Assembly (NCBI RefSeq): GCF_963675165.1
Contig: NC_087378.1
Span: forward strand, 6,777,573 to 6,841,572
Origin: Halichondria panicea
Lineage: Eukaryota; Porifera; Demospongiae; Suberitida; Halichondriidae
DNA length: 64,000 bases
Reading direction: 5' to 3'
Each line of letters opens with the position of its first letter. Positions within the stretch are counted from its first letter, which is position 1. Positions 23,188-39,084 of the stretch are shown piece by piece. A model generated the notes under the pieces. It searched no databases and was not told the DNA's origin. It saw only the letters and a program-made list of their open reading frames with translations. A program made the position numbers and the translations under genes.

Positions 23188-23434
23188 ATTATTATTATAC
23201 AATGTATAAGCATGCACATAGTAGTGGTTGTTATGGCAACTAAGCACTTCAACGTTATTGTTGTTCGTTGTTCACATAAAAACATGCATGATAATTATGA
23301 AAACTGCCAGTGATTGTTGTTTTACAACATGGCATCACTCGAACATCACACAATACACCTATTATTTATCACAAACGACATTAACTCCTAGAGTAAAAAA
23401 GTTTGCATGGCTTGGACAATACACGTCATGTGAT

Positions 23435-28194
<4,760 letters not shown>

Positions 28195-28808
28195 CGCCAC
28201 CTACGTACCTGCAAGGAGATAGATCTATGTAGATCAACACTGAGCTAGCAGGGCCAGCTGCCTGAGGCTATGCAACCATTATAGAGTCTACTAAACATGG
28301 TACAGTTAGCTGAGCAGCTGTATGGTATTATGGGGTCACTGTAATTGTGAAACAAACCTACCTAGTAGTAGTACCTAGTAGTAGTAAAGCAGCTCAGGCT
28401 ATATAGCTTTATCTTTCTTGTGTTACTGGCTCGCCCAGATTATTGCTATGATTCTTGATAGATCTAATAAATATTCATTGCCTTCACTGTATACATGTGT
28501 CTACCAGAAGTGCATGAATCCTGTGTCTACTCATAGATAATAGATTATCTGTCATGCATATGCAAGAGCTATATAGCAGTGGGAGCAGATCTTGCTGACT
28601 GTGCAAGTGCAGTCACATGGCATGATGACTGATCATGAGGAATGTAAAACTATATATAACAATAGACATTCACTCTGCATGATTGTATAATATAATGTTA
28701 ATAATAGCAATAAAAATTATTATAAAGTGTTTAATACATACGAAAGGAATACAAATAGCATGTCGTTTAATATACATGTATAGGAGCAATACAACTGCGA
28801 AAATTAAA
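28195..28808. other. Region between tandem phospholipase genes
   Basis: No gene seen. A pyrimidine-rich acceptor-like sequence (CTCCTTGCAG on the minus strand, near 28210) lies a few bases before the copy A start, so a non-coding first exon further right is possible. The right end is the 3' UTR of copy B and is AT-rich. Confidence 0.4.
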
Positions 28809-31800
28809 TTAAATTGTAGTTTCTCTATTACTCTTGCTAGAAGTTTTAGTTTGAAGCTTGTAGTGTGCTGTTTTAGATTTCTTGTTCTTGCTCTTTGGAT
28901 CATCTTCAACTCGATACTGTTTCTGAAACGTCTGATACGAGAGTAGAAAGTCGCGTTCACCCTCCCCCAGCTGTGCCACTCGGTCGACTATGTATGACTT
29001 GGGGCCGTTAGCCTGAGGTGTTGTACTGTGACTGCCATTGGGAGTAGTAAAATCTTCCAGAGGGGTTCTTTCTTCTTCGATAACCAAGCTAGGGTGAATG
29101 GCTTCGTGAGGTTCGGGCAAGCTTCCTTCATGTGATACTAGAATGGGCTCTGGTGAGGCCTGGGGGGTGGGTGTGTCTGATAGTGGGCTGTCAGGGGGTG
29201 ATGCCATTGGTTCAGGGATAGGGGATTCTGTAGTGCTATTGATAAGCAATTGTGCTTCTGGTTTCGAGGAATCTTCTTGAGGTATGATCTCATTAGGTGT
29301 AGTTGAGAGCTCTTCATTTGAATAATTGTGAGTTTGATTTGCCTTTATCGAAGACAGCTCCTCGAATACGTGACTGTACTGTTCCTCAATGAGATTAAAC
29401 GCAATCGTGGTCTGACTCTGTTCCAGTGGACCAGGGGGCGTGTCGGGGGAGGAAGTGGGCTCGGGCTCAACAATCACTGGTATGATGACATCACTAGCAG
29501 TGGGTGGAGGGTCGGATTCAGTCTCACTACTTTCACCTGTTGCATCAATCTCTGTAGGTATCGGCTGCTCGTTGATTGGTCCGTTTACTTCAGGTTGTAC
29601 TGAGGTTTCTTTATTTTCATTTTCATTTGGAGGGGGTGCAGATTCAGTGTCTTGGGTTTTTGTCGACTGAACTTTTTCAGTGATTGAGAGGTAAGTGTCT
29701 AGTTCTCGTTCCAGTTGCTGAGTGTACAGTTGGAAACCTTGACTCTCACCGAGTAAGTCCGGCTCTGAACTGGAGCTCGTTTCTTCATCGTCACAACAAG
29801 GGCTAGATTCATCTGGTAATTCAGGGCTTGTAACAACATCTGGTGACCCAACAACGTTAACATCTGGTGACCCAACACCATCAGGTTCGTCTTCTTTCTC
29901 AAGCTTCACTTGTTGATCGTCAGAGTTAGTTGGAATCGGGTCAACGAAATCAGCTGGTTCACTATTGTCTGCTTGTTCATCGTCCAGGAGATCATCTCGT
30001 TCAGCTGGTTCGTTATTGTCTGCTTGTTCATCGTCCAGGATATCATCTCGTTCAGCTGGTTCGCTATTGTCTGCTTGTTCATCGTCCAGGAGATCATCTC
30101 GTTCAGCTGGTTCGCTATTGTCTGCTTGTTTATCGTCCAGGAGATCATCCCGTTCTGCTGGCTCGATAATGGTTGGAGTAGTATTCTGCAGTTCACTTGA
30201 GATCAAAGGTGGGAGGTCACCACTAATGACTGGAGATGGCTCAATACTGTCACTGTTGCTGGAGTGGGGTTTGACATTCGTCTCTTGCACACTGTTTCCT
30301 TGTTGGTCAGTGGTAAACGATTGAGTGCTTTCAATAGCGGGGGTTTCCCCTAGAGTGGACGTTGAGGACTCATATTCCTGTGTACTGAGTGAAGATGTGT
30401 GCACCTCCTCTTCAGATTCCAGATGTCTGTCATCAGCTGATTGAGAAAGTTCGTGGTCTTGATCTCGTACTTGCAGACTCCCCATGGCCTCGTGCTCGGT
30501 TTCTCTGGACGCCTTGTTTAGTTCTGTCAGTTCTTGCTCGTAACTGGCAGGCTGTTGGTGGTGTACAGGGGGTGTGGTATCAGGGACCATAATGGATACT
30601 TGGGGGGAGAAACTTAAACTATGGCTTTGGTGGAAGCTCTCTTCTTGGATGTCAGAAAGGGCACCCATACTCTGCTCAATCGATGGATCTTGCTTGATGG
30701 CTTGTGATAGGAGGTTGAGGTTTTTCCTCTCGGCATTCAGATTAGGTGATGATGTCACTTGAGGGGGTGGAAACACGTCCTCGTAAGAATCAAGTGAGGG
30801 AATTTCCCTAGGGGCGATCACGACCACAGGTGGCGGGGTCACAGCTGCATTGTCCAATACTTCCTCATCTGGACTCTCTTCTGGTATTGAATCAAAAATC
30901 GGTTCATGGCTAACCTCGGCGATTTTATGAAACAGTTCAATAAGATCGGTCATTCGCTTGTTAATAACCTCCGTTTTGGTCTGTAGTACCATAGAGAAGA
31001 GTTTCTCGTTGTCTGTCTCTCCGGCTGGAATTACCTCATTGAGACTTGGACTGAATCGGAAGAACGGGATGTTCTGTTCTTCACAGCGACTTTTACTGTT
31101 AGTAGCCACCATCTCAGACTCCACCAGCTGCAGAGAGAGATTGATGAACAAAATAATTATATATCAGACGAGTATAAACGTACTGTACGATCTACCTTGT
31201 ACATACACATAATCGAGCTGGTGAAAACAATAAAATTTTAGCAGGTGCAATACAGTATAATTGGAGGATAAAATACTTACAGCCGTTGTGAGCAATGAGA
31301 GAAGGTTTTGCGTCTTCTTGATCATCTTTCCCGGGTTGAACCAGTGCTTGCCAAAATACAGCGCCTCCTGTGCATTCACATCACCTATCTTCTCGGAGGG
31401 GAAGGACCCAGACCCAATGGACACAACCACGGAAATCGGGAGCTTCGTCCCCTGCTGACGGAAGAAAGATTGGATTCGAGTGAGGCCGTACTCAGTTGGG
31501 TTGTTGCAGATAACGCCACCGTCCACATAGTTGTCCATCTCTGTGAAGAACATGGGAGCCGCACTGGTGTAGCGAGCAACTTTCCATACCGGAACTGGAA
31601 GGGGGGAGCATATGAGGGTGAGGTTTATAGCTAGAGAGGTTGACTTACTGTCACAGTATTCATCGCCAAAACAGTTGTTGAAGAAATCGAGTTTAAGGTT
31701 TGTGGTGGCCTTGTTGACAGCTGCTATTAGCACTCTGTAGGAAAAAATGTCATTGAATTGAGAGGGGAGGTGGTTTTCTAAGACTTACTTTGGATGGGAG

Positions 31801-33891
31801 ACATCGGTCATTTTGATGTCAGGGTCCAAGTATTCTTGCAGTATATCGTCCAGTGCCTCCGAGTCATAGCCGTAACCATAGCGAGCCTTGGCAAAAATCC
31901 GGTCTTTGAGCTTGAAATACAACTGTCTGAGTTGTTTCAGAGTCTGCTTGCCTGTGTGAGAAGAAGTGGAAGTGGAATGCTTAGCTACAAGTACAGTCTT
32001 AAAGATTGCTAGGAAAACAAGAAACAACTATCGTAGAAAAACCTTTGCGAATGAGCCAAATCAACAGAAAAATTGGCCCTTTGCGATCTAACTTATAGGA
32101 TCGTGTGTACTAATTAATTTTTGCGAATTAATCAAACCTCGCAAAGTTCGGCATAATATTTACTTTATTAATATTATGTTTGATTCTTGCAAAACATTCT
32201 AGTAATACAGTATAAGGGTACTTAGAGCAGTAATTAGACACTCACCATAGACCAGACCTAGTGCAATAACTCCGCCTGTGGAGGTGCCCACAATCCAATC
32301 AAACAGCTCTGTGATGGAGCGCCCCGTCCTTTCCTCAATCTGTGAGAGCACCTCCAGTTGAATCAGGCCCTTGATTCCACCACCGTCCAGGAAGAGCACT
32401 CTACTGCCCCCCTCCAGTGCAAAGCTTGTGTTGTGGTTGGGACTACCATGAAGCAGTGTCTTGTTGTATCGAGCCAGCTCCCTCTGTTGCTGAACCAGTG
32501 CATAGGCTTCGTACATCCCACCCTCATCTGAGGCTGACACTGAGAGCCTTCGATCAACACTCCCTTTCAGCTCCTGATAGAATCGTCTCATTCCCTGTCT
32601 GTTGATGAAGTCGGAGAGCCTGTCGTTGGGGAGCAGACTTTTGCGAGGTTGGAGGGTTGTCATATTCTCGGCAAATGAGTGCATTCGAGGGACTTTGACA
32701 GTGTGTTCCTGTTTCATCATCTGAGCACTGCCCTTTGCTCCGAGCTCCATGAACAGTGACTCAATCTCGGACATGTGACCGTTGTCGATGCAAAGGTCAA
32801 ACGGTGTGAATTCATTTGAACCAGGCTTGTTAATGTCTGCACCAAACACCACAAGAGCTCTGACACACATCGCGTCTCCCTCCTACAGTGAAACAAAGAT
32901 TATGATTATTCTGGATTAATGCGAGACTTTCTCCTCTCATTAGAGTGTGTCAACAAATCATAGTTGACAATAGGTTAGTTTATATAATAATACGAACTCA
33001 GTGAGTCACACCTGTATAGCAATGTGTAGAGCGGTGTTGCCCCTCTTGTCAGCCAGGTTCACATCGACGTCACTATTAACGAGTAACGCTAGAAGGACCT
33101 CGAGTTTGTGCTTCCTCTTGTCTTTGAGGATAGTGTGAATGATTGCATTTCCAGTGCTCTCATCCAGCGAGTTCACATCAACTCCAGTCTGCATCAACTC
33201 GTGCAGGTTCTGCGAAAAATAGTTAATGACATTTTCAGAATACTTTAAGTGTGGGGTTACTTGTTGAACCCACTTACGATAATTAATTCACCACTTATAG
33301 TTATACAAACTCGAGCACCCCAGCTACACTGGTCATGAATAATGGCGTCTATCTAAACTGCCGGCCAAGCTTGTCATAACTATGACATTTCCTACAGTGG
33401 GGGAGGCTACTATAGACACTCTCGAGAGTGAGTTGATTCACGAGATGGTTGGAATTTGTGCACTGCGACTGATCGGCACATGAATACTCAACATATGGGG
33501 GGAAGGAAATGTCATGCATATGTCTGTTTTTAAATTCCCTGGTCAAAGTACTTTCAACATCAACTGACCCATTACAAAACAACTTCGACGATTGTTTGTT
33601 TTACCTCAACATGGCAGTCGGACACAAGCATACAGTAAATATAACAACACATTTTCGTACACACTCACATCAACACTCTTTGGTCTTGATAGAAACCTTT
33701 GGAGGGAGTTTTGTGGAGTGGTCTCTCTCTTGAAGCTGGGACTCTCCGAACTTTTAGGCCTCTTGTAGAGACGTGACTTTGAATTTACAGATACTGCCGC
33801 TCGTGTGGGAGGGGTGTGGTAACTGGTCACTCTGTTGTAGTCGGGCCTTGCCAGCACAGGACTGTCTCCCTACATGTGTGTGAGTGTTGTG

Positions 33892-33973
<82 letters not shown>

Positions 33974-35470
33974 CTGTCTGTGTGTGTATGTGCCGTATGT
34001 GTGTGTGTGTGTAGCAGAGTTTACTCTATAGAAGGCTGTTGACAATCGGACTGTTAAGCAACCAACGAGGCATACTGCTCAACAACCATTAAACACACTT
34101 TATAAACAAACGCACTTCAAAACTGAGTCTTCTTTCAGAATGTGAGCGAGGCTTAGGGCCTCCAATCTCGTTGAGAGCATCCAGTGAACAGGATCGTCGT
34201 AGGTCTACTAGTTTTGTTGATGGGGTCGGCTCATCTTTCACCTTCTCTCTCCTTGGCTCAGGTGAAGCAGTATTAACCTTGACTCTTCTGGGTGGTTTCT
34301 TGGGAGGTGGAGAGTCTCCGGACCTCTCTGGGGACTTTTCATGGGGCCTAGCCATAAAGGCTGTTGCTAACTGATGGTCAGGTGAGTTCATTTGGTCAGG
34401 TATCGGTGATGTCACCGGCTGATTTACAATCGGTATGTACTCGAATGAAGGTGTGTCAGATGCATTGCGACGATGTTTTTGCCAGAATTTTTTAGGGGGG
34501 GTAAGCTCGCTTTTGGACGAACTTTGATGGACACTTTTTGGTCGCTTTTTTCTCCCTTTCGATCCTTTTGAGTCCTTACGGACAATGACACTCTCGGCTT
34601 CTGCAGCCTGCAAAGCAACAAACAACTGTGGTGAGGCCATATACAAGTACTGACATCTGTTGCAGTGTTTAACCTAATTGTGGTTGCTATAGTGACCTAA
34701 TCAGTACGTATCTGGACTGTCTTACCTTGGAGTAGTATGGAGGGGGATAAGGGACACTCATGCTGCCCACAGAGTGACCCTTGGGCAAGTCTCTAGGGTC
34801 TGTGGACCAGGTGTTGCTGATCTGCAAAAATTAATAAGAATCAGAGTGTAGCGTGGTCATGATCTTATTCTTATTGTATAGCCCAATTTCTTGTGGTATG
34901 ATTAATTTAATGATACACAACATGCTGAGGTCATGTAACTATGATGTACCACCAAGTGTATATAGCGCTATTAAAGCTTGCTAATAAATTTGTCTGTGTT
35001 GGATTGCAAACTACATAGCCCCAAGCAATACACAACAATGCACGGCAGACTGCGGTGTGTCTGCTCTAGCAATTAATATCAATTTATGGCTCCTCAATTT
35101 ACAACAATTCCCATCAGAGGGAATTACCTACGAGGAGTTAAAAGCAATTAATGGAATCCTTCAAAACTTGTTTTCCAAAGCCATAAGACGACTAATGGGT
35201 AGTGTGCAAATACTAACCCCTGTCTTTGCAAACAATGCCACCTTGTAAGCACAGCACAGCATGTACATACAGTATTATAGTTCAACAATACCCACACTTT
35301 TTATAATCAAAATCAGGCTAAGCTGTGCTCAATAGTGTGTGACAGTAGTATCTATGCATTTTTTAATCAATAGCTACCTCATCTGTTGGGTAACTTTCTG
35401 AGGTTGACCTTCTCTTCTGCAGTTCCTTGCGGCCTTTAGATTTAGTGAACAATCCCTTTCTCAGAGCCAT
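28809..35470 (-). CDS. iPLA2-type ankyrin/patatin phospholipase, copy B, with long acidic tail
   Basis: Ten exons (35378-35470, 34726-34821, 34116-34607, 33669-33869, 33012-33209, 32246-32882, 31789-31951, 31649-31734, 31281-31594, 28809-31127) give 1532 residues. A disordered basic and Pro/Ser-rich N-terminus of about 290 residues (SPPPKKPPRRVKV) is followed by ankyrin repeats (NAIIHTILKDKRK, RGNTALHIAIQ, NEFTPFDLCIDNGH), then the patatin domain: DGGGIKGLIQLE, DWIVGTSTGGV, YTSAAPMF, YVDGGVICNNP. PLA2G6-like PFFRFSPSLNEVI lies at the start of the last exon. The remaining roughly 700 residues are acidic and Ser/Pro-rich, with four 17-residue PAERDDLLDDEQADNSE repeats, and have no counterpart in copy A or PLA2G6. 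The catalytic dyad is intact. Divergent from RNF146 with 316 bp between starts. Confidence 0.9.
29955..30168 (-). repeat. 51-bp coding repeat in phospholipase B tail
   Basis: Four tandem units of 51 bp encode PAERDD(L/I)LDD(E/K)QADN(S/N)E, followed by a partial unit. All are in frame. Antisense open frames here mirror the repeat. Confidence 0.92.
33887..33972. repeat. (TG)n microsatellite in phospholipase B intron
   Basis: About 85 bp of TG repeat, then imperfect TG to 34015, in the intron between exons ending 33869 and starting 34116. Confidence 0.97.
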
Positions 35471-35786
35471 CTTGGGAGGATGCTGTTTAGCAGTGCAGTC
35501 AGGTAGTACACAAAAGTTGCGGCCTCGCGGACTCTGTGCAGTCGTTTAGAAATCCAGATAAAACCTAGCTGGCTTGCTCAGTGTATTTTGCTTGTATAGC
35601 TATATAGTAAGTCTAGCTAGCTAGCTGGCTAGCTATGGTCATTAGTTGGTATCAACTTTCACTGACCAGCCCCGCCCCTTATGGTGAGCCCACTTAATAA
35701 TTGCTGAGTGAGCATCTTGTTATCTCTTTGGAATCTTGTGTGTGGTCAAATAAAGTCGCTTGTTCTGGCTTGATATATCTATTGAG
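35471..35786. promoter_or_regulatory. Divergent promoter, phospholipase B and RNF146
   Basis: 316 bp between two start codons facing away from each other. A GC-box-like CCCCGCCCC occurs near 35670, and there is a CTAGCTAGCTAGCTGG run near 35612. Shared promoter is inferred from spacing. Confidence 0.4.
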
Positions 35787-36624
35787 ATGGACTCACTTGC
35801 AGACAACATGTGCTCACTGGACCTGTCAGCATCAGCAGTGAAAGATTCAGGTATAACCCTTCGGTACACACCAGGGCAGTGTGGAACTACAGTTTTAGAG
35901 TTAAGTTCGCACTGTCCATATAGGCTAGGCCATATCGACATCCGCACAAATAGTATAGTCAGAGAATAGCTGCTTTAAATCTCATGGTTTATTTGTCTTA
36001 TATACTGCTGCATACAAAATGTGCTTAATAATAACAGCATGAGTTATTGTGCCCCATTGTCTATGTTGTCTATATTCCTATCCATATCGCTCAGATGGCG
36101 GCTCTGCAGTACATGGTGACTCTAAGGATCTGTGCTGTATTTGCCAGGAGAAGTGTGTCAACCCAATCAGCCTTCCCTGCTCTCACACCTTCTGCTACCT
36201 GTGCGTCAAAGGAGTGGCTGCCCGTGGCAACAAGTGTGCCCTGTGTAGACAACGTATCCCCTCAGGCTATTTAGAGGACCCACAATCTGTCGTAAACAAA
36301 GACCAACTCAAACAAGAACTGGAGGAATCGAAACAGAAAAAGACAACATGGTTTTACGAGGCAAAAAACGGAGGCTGGTGGATGTATGAACAACGAACGT
36401 CAGCTGAGATTGAACAAGCCTTTATTGAAGACAAAAAGAATATTCGTCTGCAGATATCTGGATTCTATTATGTTATAGACATTGAGGGCATGATCCAGTA
36501 CCGAGAGGACCACCCAAACAGACGGAGGAGCATTAAGAGGGACGTAGTGAGACCAGACTCTGTCAAAGGCATCGCTGGAATTAGAACTATCGATGATGGA
36601 CAGTCAGAACATGATGTGTCATAA
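35787..36624 (+). CDS. RNF146: RNF146/Iduna-like RING-WWE E3 ubiquitin ligase
   Basis: RNF146 binds poly-ADP-ribose through its WWE domain and ubiquitinates PARylated proteins such as axin and tankyrase. Two exons (35787-35850, 36095-36624) give 197 residues, shorter than the 359 of human because the disordered C-terminal region is lacking. RING: CCICQEKCVNPISLPCSHTF, then CYLCVKG and KCALCRQRIP. WWE: TTWFYEAKNGGWWMYEQRTS, IEQAFIEDKKN, ISGFYYVIDIEGMIQYR. After it comes RRRSIKRDVV, close to human RRRKIKRDII. This is the intact member of a pair; a decayed copy lies at 40523-41693. Confidence 0.93.
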
Positions 36625-36659
36625 TAGTTATTATTTACCCATGTTGACATGGTATTTAC

Positions 36660-36750
36660 TCAATGTTAGCCTCGAGACCAGGCCGATTTTAATCGGCCTG
36701 GATTCGAGGCTATTTTAATCGGCCTGGATTCGAGGCTAACTCAATGTTAG
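36660..36750. mobile_element. Small palindromic insertion with flanking direct repeats
   Basis: Built from GGCCGATTTTAATCGGCC-type palindromes and two copies of TTTTAATCGGCCTGGATTCG. Outer ends GTTAGCCTCGAG and ATTCGAGGCTAAC are inverted. CTCAATGTTAG occurs at both ends (36659-36669 and 36740-36750), consistent with target-site duplication. No coding capacity. The paralogous region after the RNF146 pseudogene lacks it. Confidence 0.6.
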
Positions 36751-37063
36751 ACATGCTTTTGGTTGTGTTGGCTTGCACAATTAAAGTGTGTGCTTTCAAA
36801 ACGGAAGTATTTTAATTGCATTCATACCAAATTTCTTGCCGTGTGAAAAATGGCTGAACCTGGGAATCATGGATGTGTAAGTATCTAGATTTAAGGATTG
36901 AAATAGAGGCTTACCTGTATGTCTTTACGATAGGTATAAACCGTATTAGTCTTCTGCTTGCTCATGGCATTCACTGTGCTAACTGTAAAATGTAGGTAAA
37001 TGTACGTACTAACAGGAGCCCATGATACTATTGTTTTGTATGTGGTACATTCTGCCCTTCACA

Positions 37064-37735
37064 GGTCAGCAAGTAAATATAAGTGGCCCATCGCTTAATG
37101 GAAGGTATTTACTGTGTGGAAGAAGGATTGGTTTTGTTCATGTTTTTACATGTGTTGCTGGTTCGGGAACATCTATTCAGTGGGCTGTGCCCCCACTGTT
37201 TGCAAACGAAGGTTTTCATGATTTTGACCCTCTATTGAATAGGGGAGGTACTGATGCAACTATCAGTTTGCAGAGAGTTACACCTACTTTTGTTGTCTAC
37301 ATTGAAGATAAGTAATGTACCGAACATAACTGTTCAATGCTCAACTGATACACAAGGATCATTAAACACAAAAAACCTTACTACAGTCTATAACCTTTGG
37401 GGAACAATGTTTTGGCCTTTAATTAAACAGAGGTGGCCTTTATTGAGGGGTTGTTTTGTACACAAACTATTCATTTGGGACCTGGGTGCCTGGCCGTTAT
37501 ATAGCAGCTGGCCTTTATTTGGAGGTGGTTGTTAACAGAGGTTCCACTAGCTGTAGTTTAAGTGAGTACTACTTAAATACGTGTATGTTCAAAATTTTCT
37601 TCCTTACAGCTACAATGGTGGGACTCAGTGATGACATCTATGGTTTAGCTGATGAAGACACAATTCAAGCATTGGTTTCTGTCGTTTCTCAGTGTGGTGA
37701 TATTCGGGAGTTCGACTAAATTAGCTTCTACATGT
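37064..37735 (+). pseudogene. Fragments of an unrecognised extracellular-domain gene
   Basis: After an acceptor at about 37064 the frame reads NGRYLLCG, HVFTCVAGSGTSIQWAVPP, FDPLLNRGGTDA and TFVVYIEDK, then a stop. A shifted frame continues NVPNITVQCSTDTQG-like sequence. A separate small piece at 37611-37719 encodes GLSDDIYGLADEDTIQALVS and ends in a stop. Cysteine spacing and style recall an immunoglobulin-like ectodomain. I could not build a complete gene with matching phases, so this may be a relic or several exons of a gene I cannot resolve. A short ATG exon (MAEPGNHGC, about 36850) upstream has a good donor but does not join in frame. Confidence 0.35.
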
Positions 37736-38483
37736 ACCGCCGGTAAGTTGTAAATAATGTTTATAATTTGTGTCCTACTACCTAACGCAGGTCAACCTTT
37801 GGTTTCACTAATCTCACATGATACAGCTTCAGAGCAGTAGTTCAAAATCGATTTTATATTGGATGTTTGCTTACCCGGGAGGAGCATGGCTCTCAAGCAG
37901 AAGGAGAAAGAATATGACGAGCTCATGGAGACGCTGCAACGAGATGTGAGTAGCTAGACAGTTAAGTTAGTCTACTACTGTCAGTACCCAATTGGAATGT
38001 GTTTTTCTTGTGTCGCTTCCACGTGTCTATATCCTAAGTGGATAGAACAAGAATTAGCAAACCAAACTACAGTGCAATGTAACCAGCTTCCCCCCTGACC
38101 ACACCACGCACCCCTACCATCATTATAACTTTTGCGTCCTATGCCCCCACCCTCAGGCTTACCTCCAGATGGTTCGTCTGAAGCAGGAGAGGGTAGAGGT
38201 TGCTTATTGTCGTGAAGAGGATGAACGTCGTATAGCTTGCAATGTATGCATGTGACTGCAATAGATACATTTCAAGCTGTACACAGTAGCGAGTATTACC
38301 ATTCTGTCTAAGAGGATAAACTCTTTATAACTAGTTATACCTCCATTTTCCTTTTTTTCAGTATAAAGTTATGGATGTTGAAAGATGTTCAACTACACCC
38401 CACTCGCGATGGTCCGGGAACTTTTTCAGTCGCCATAATTTGATTCGTGAGTTCACTTTCAACAATATTTTACTGAATTTCTG

Positions 38484-38625
38484 AAAGCTTAGAAAGAGAC
38501 CTTTCAATTATTAGAGTGATGCCAGAATTTGCCAATTTCGGCCAAGTACCACCCCCAGGGAGAAAAATGCCCTAACCAAATGTTGGATTAAACACATCAT
38601 TTGAAAGGTCTCTTTCTAAGCTTTC
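38484..38625. mobile_element. Inverted-repeat element (MITE-like) in IQANK1 pseudogene
   Basis: GAAAGCTTAGAAAGAGACCT... at 38484-38508 is perfectly inverted at 38601-38625 (25 bp), with weaker pairing outward (AACAAT on both sides). The 92-bp interior has no coding signal. It lies between exons of the truncated IQANK1 copy; I saw no counterpart in the intact copy's intron. Confidence 0.7.
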
Positions 38626-39084
38626 AAACATTGTTGAAATGGGATCATCATAACTAAGAGTTATGCAAAATTACGTGTATAGAAGACGAAGGGGGGCGGT
38701 ACAGCCTAAGATACCAAATACTGAGCAAAGATAGAGAGGGGTGACCGGCCTTATCTCCCCCGTGTACAGGTGGAAGCTCTGTACATGGACAGTGACGAAG
38801 CTGTGGTGGCCAGATATCAACACAAGTTGGTAGAGTGCACTGACCCTAACAACAACACTCCTCTCTCAGAGGCTGCGGCTGGAGGAGATCCAGACACCAT
38901 CAGGTGAGCTGAGGAGCTTGTATAAGACATGTACATGTAGTAAATTATAATAGAGCATTTGTTAAATCAAAACTAAAAGTAATTGCCACAACATAGTTAT
39001 GTTGCACACTATCATTATAAACGCTGCATGTATAGGTTCTAGAAACACTGATTATTCCACTACTTTGAGTTTTGTTTTGTGCAC

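Noticed and set aside
29910-30324. Plus-strand frames over the phospholipase B tail
   Set aside because: They mirror the 51-bp repeat of the real minus-strand coding exon.
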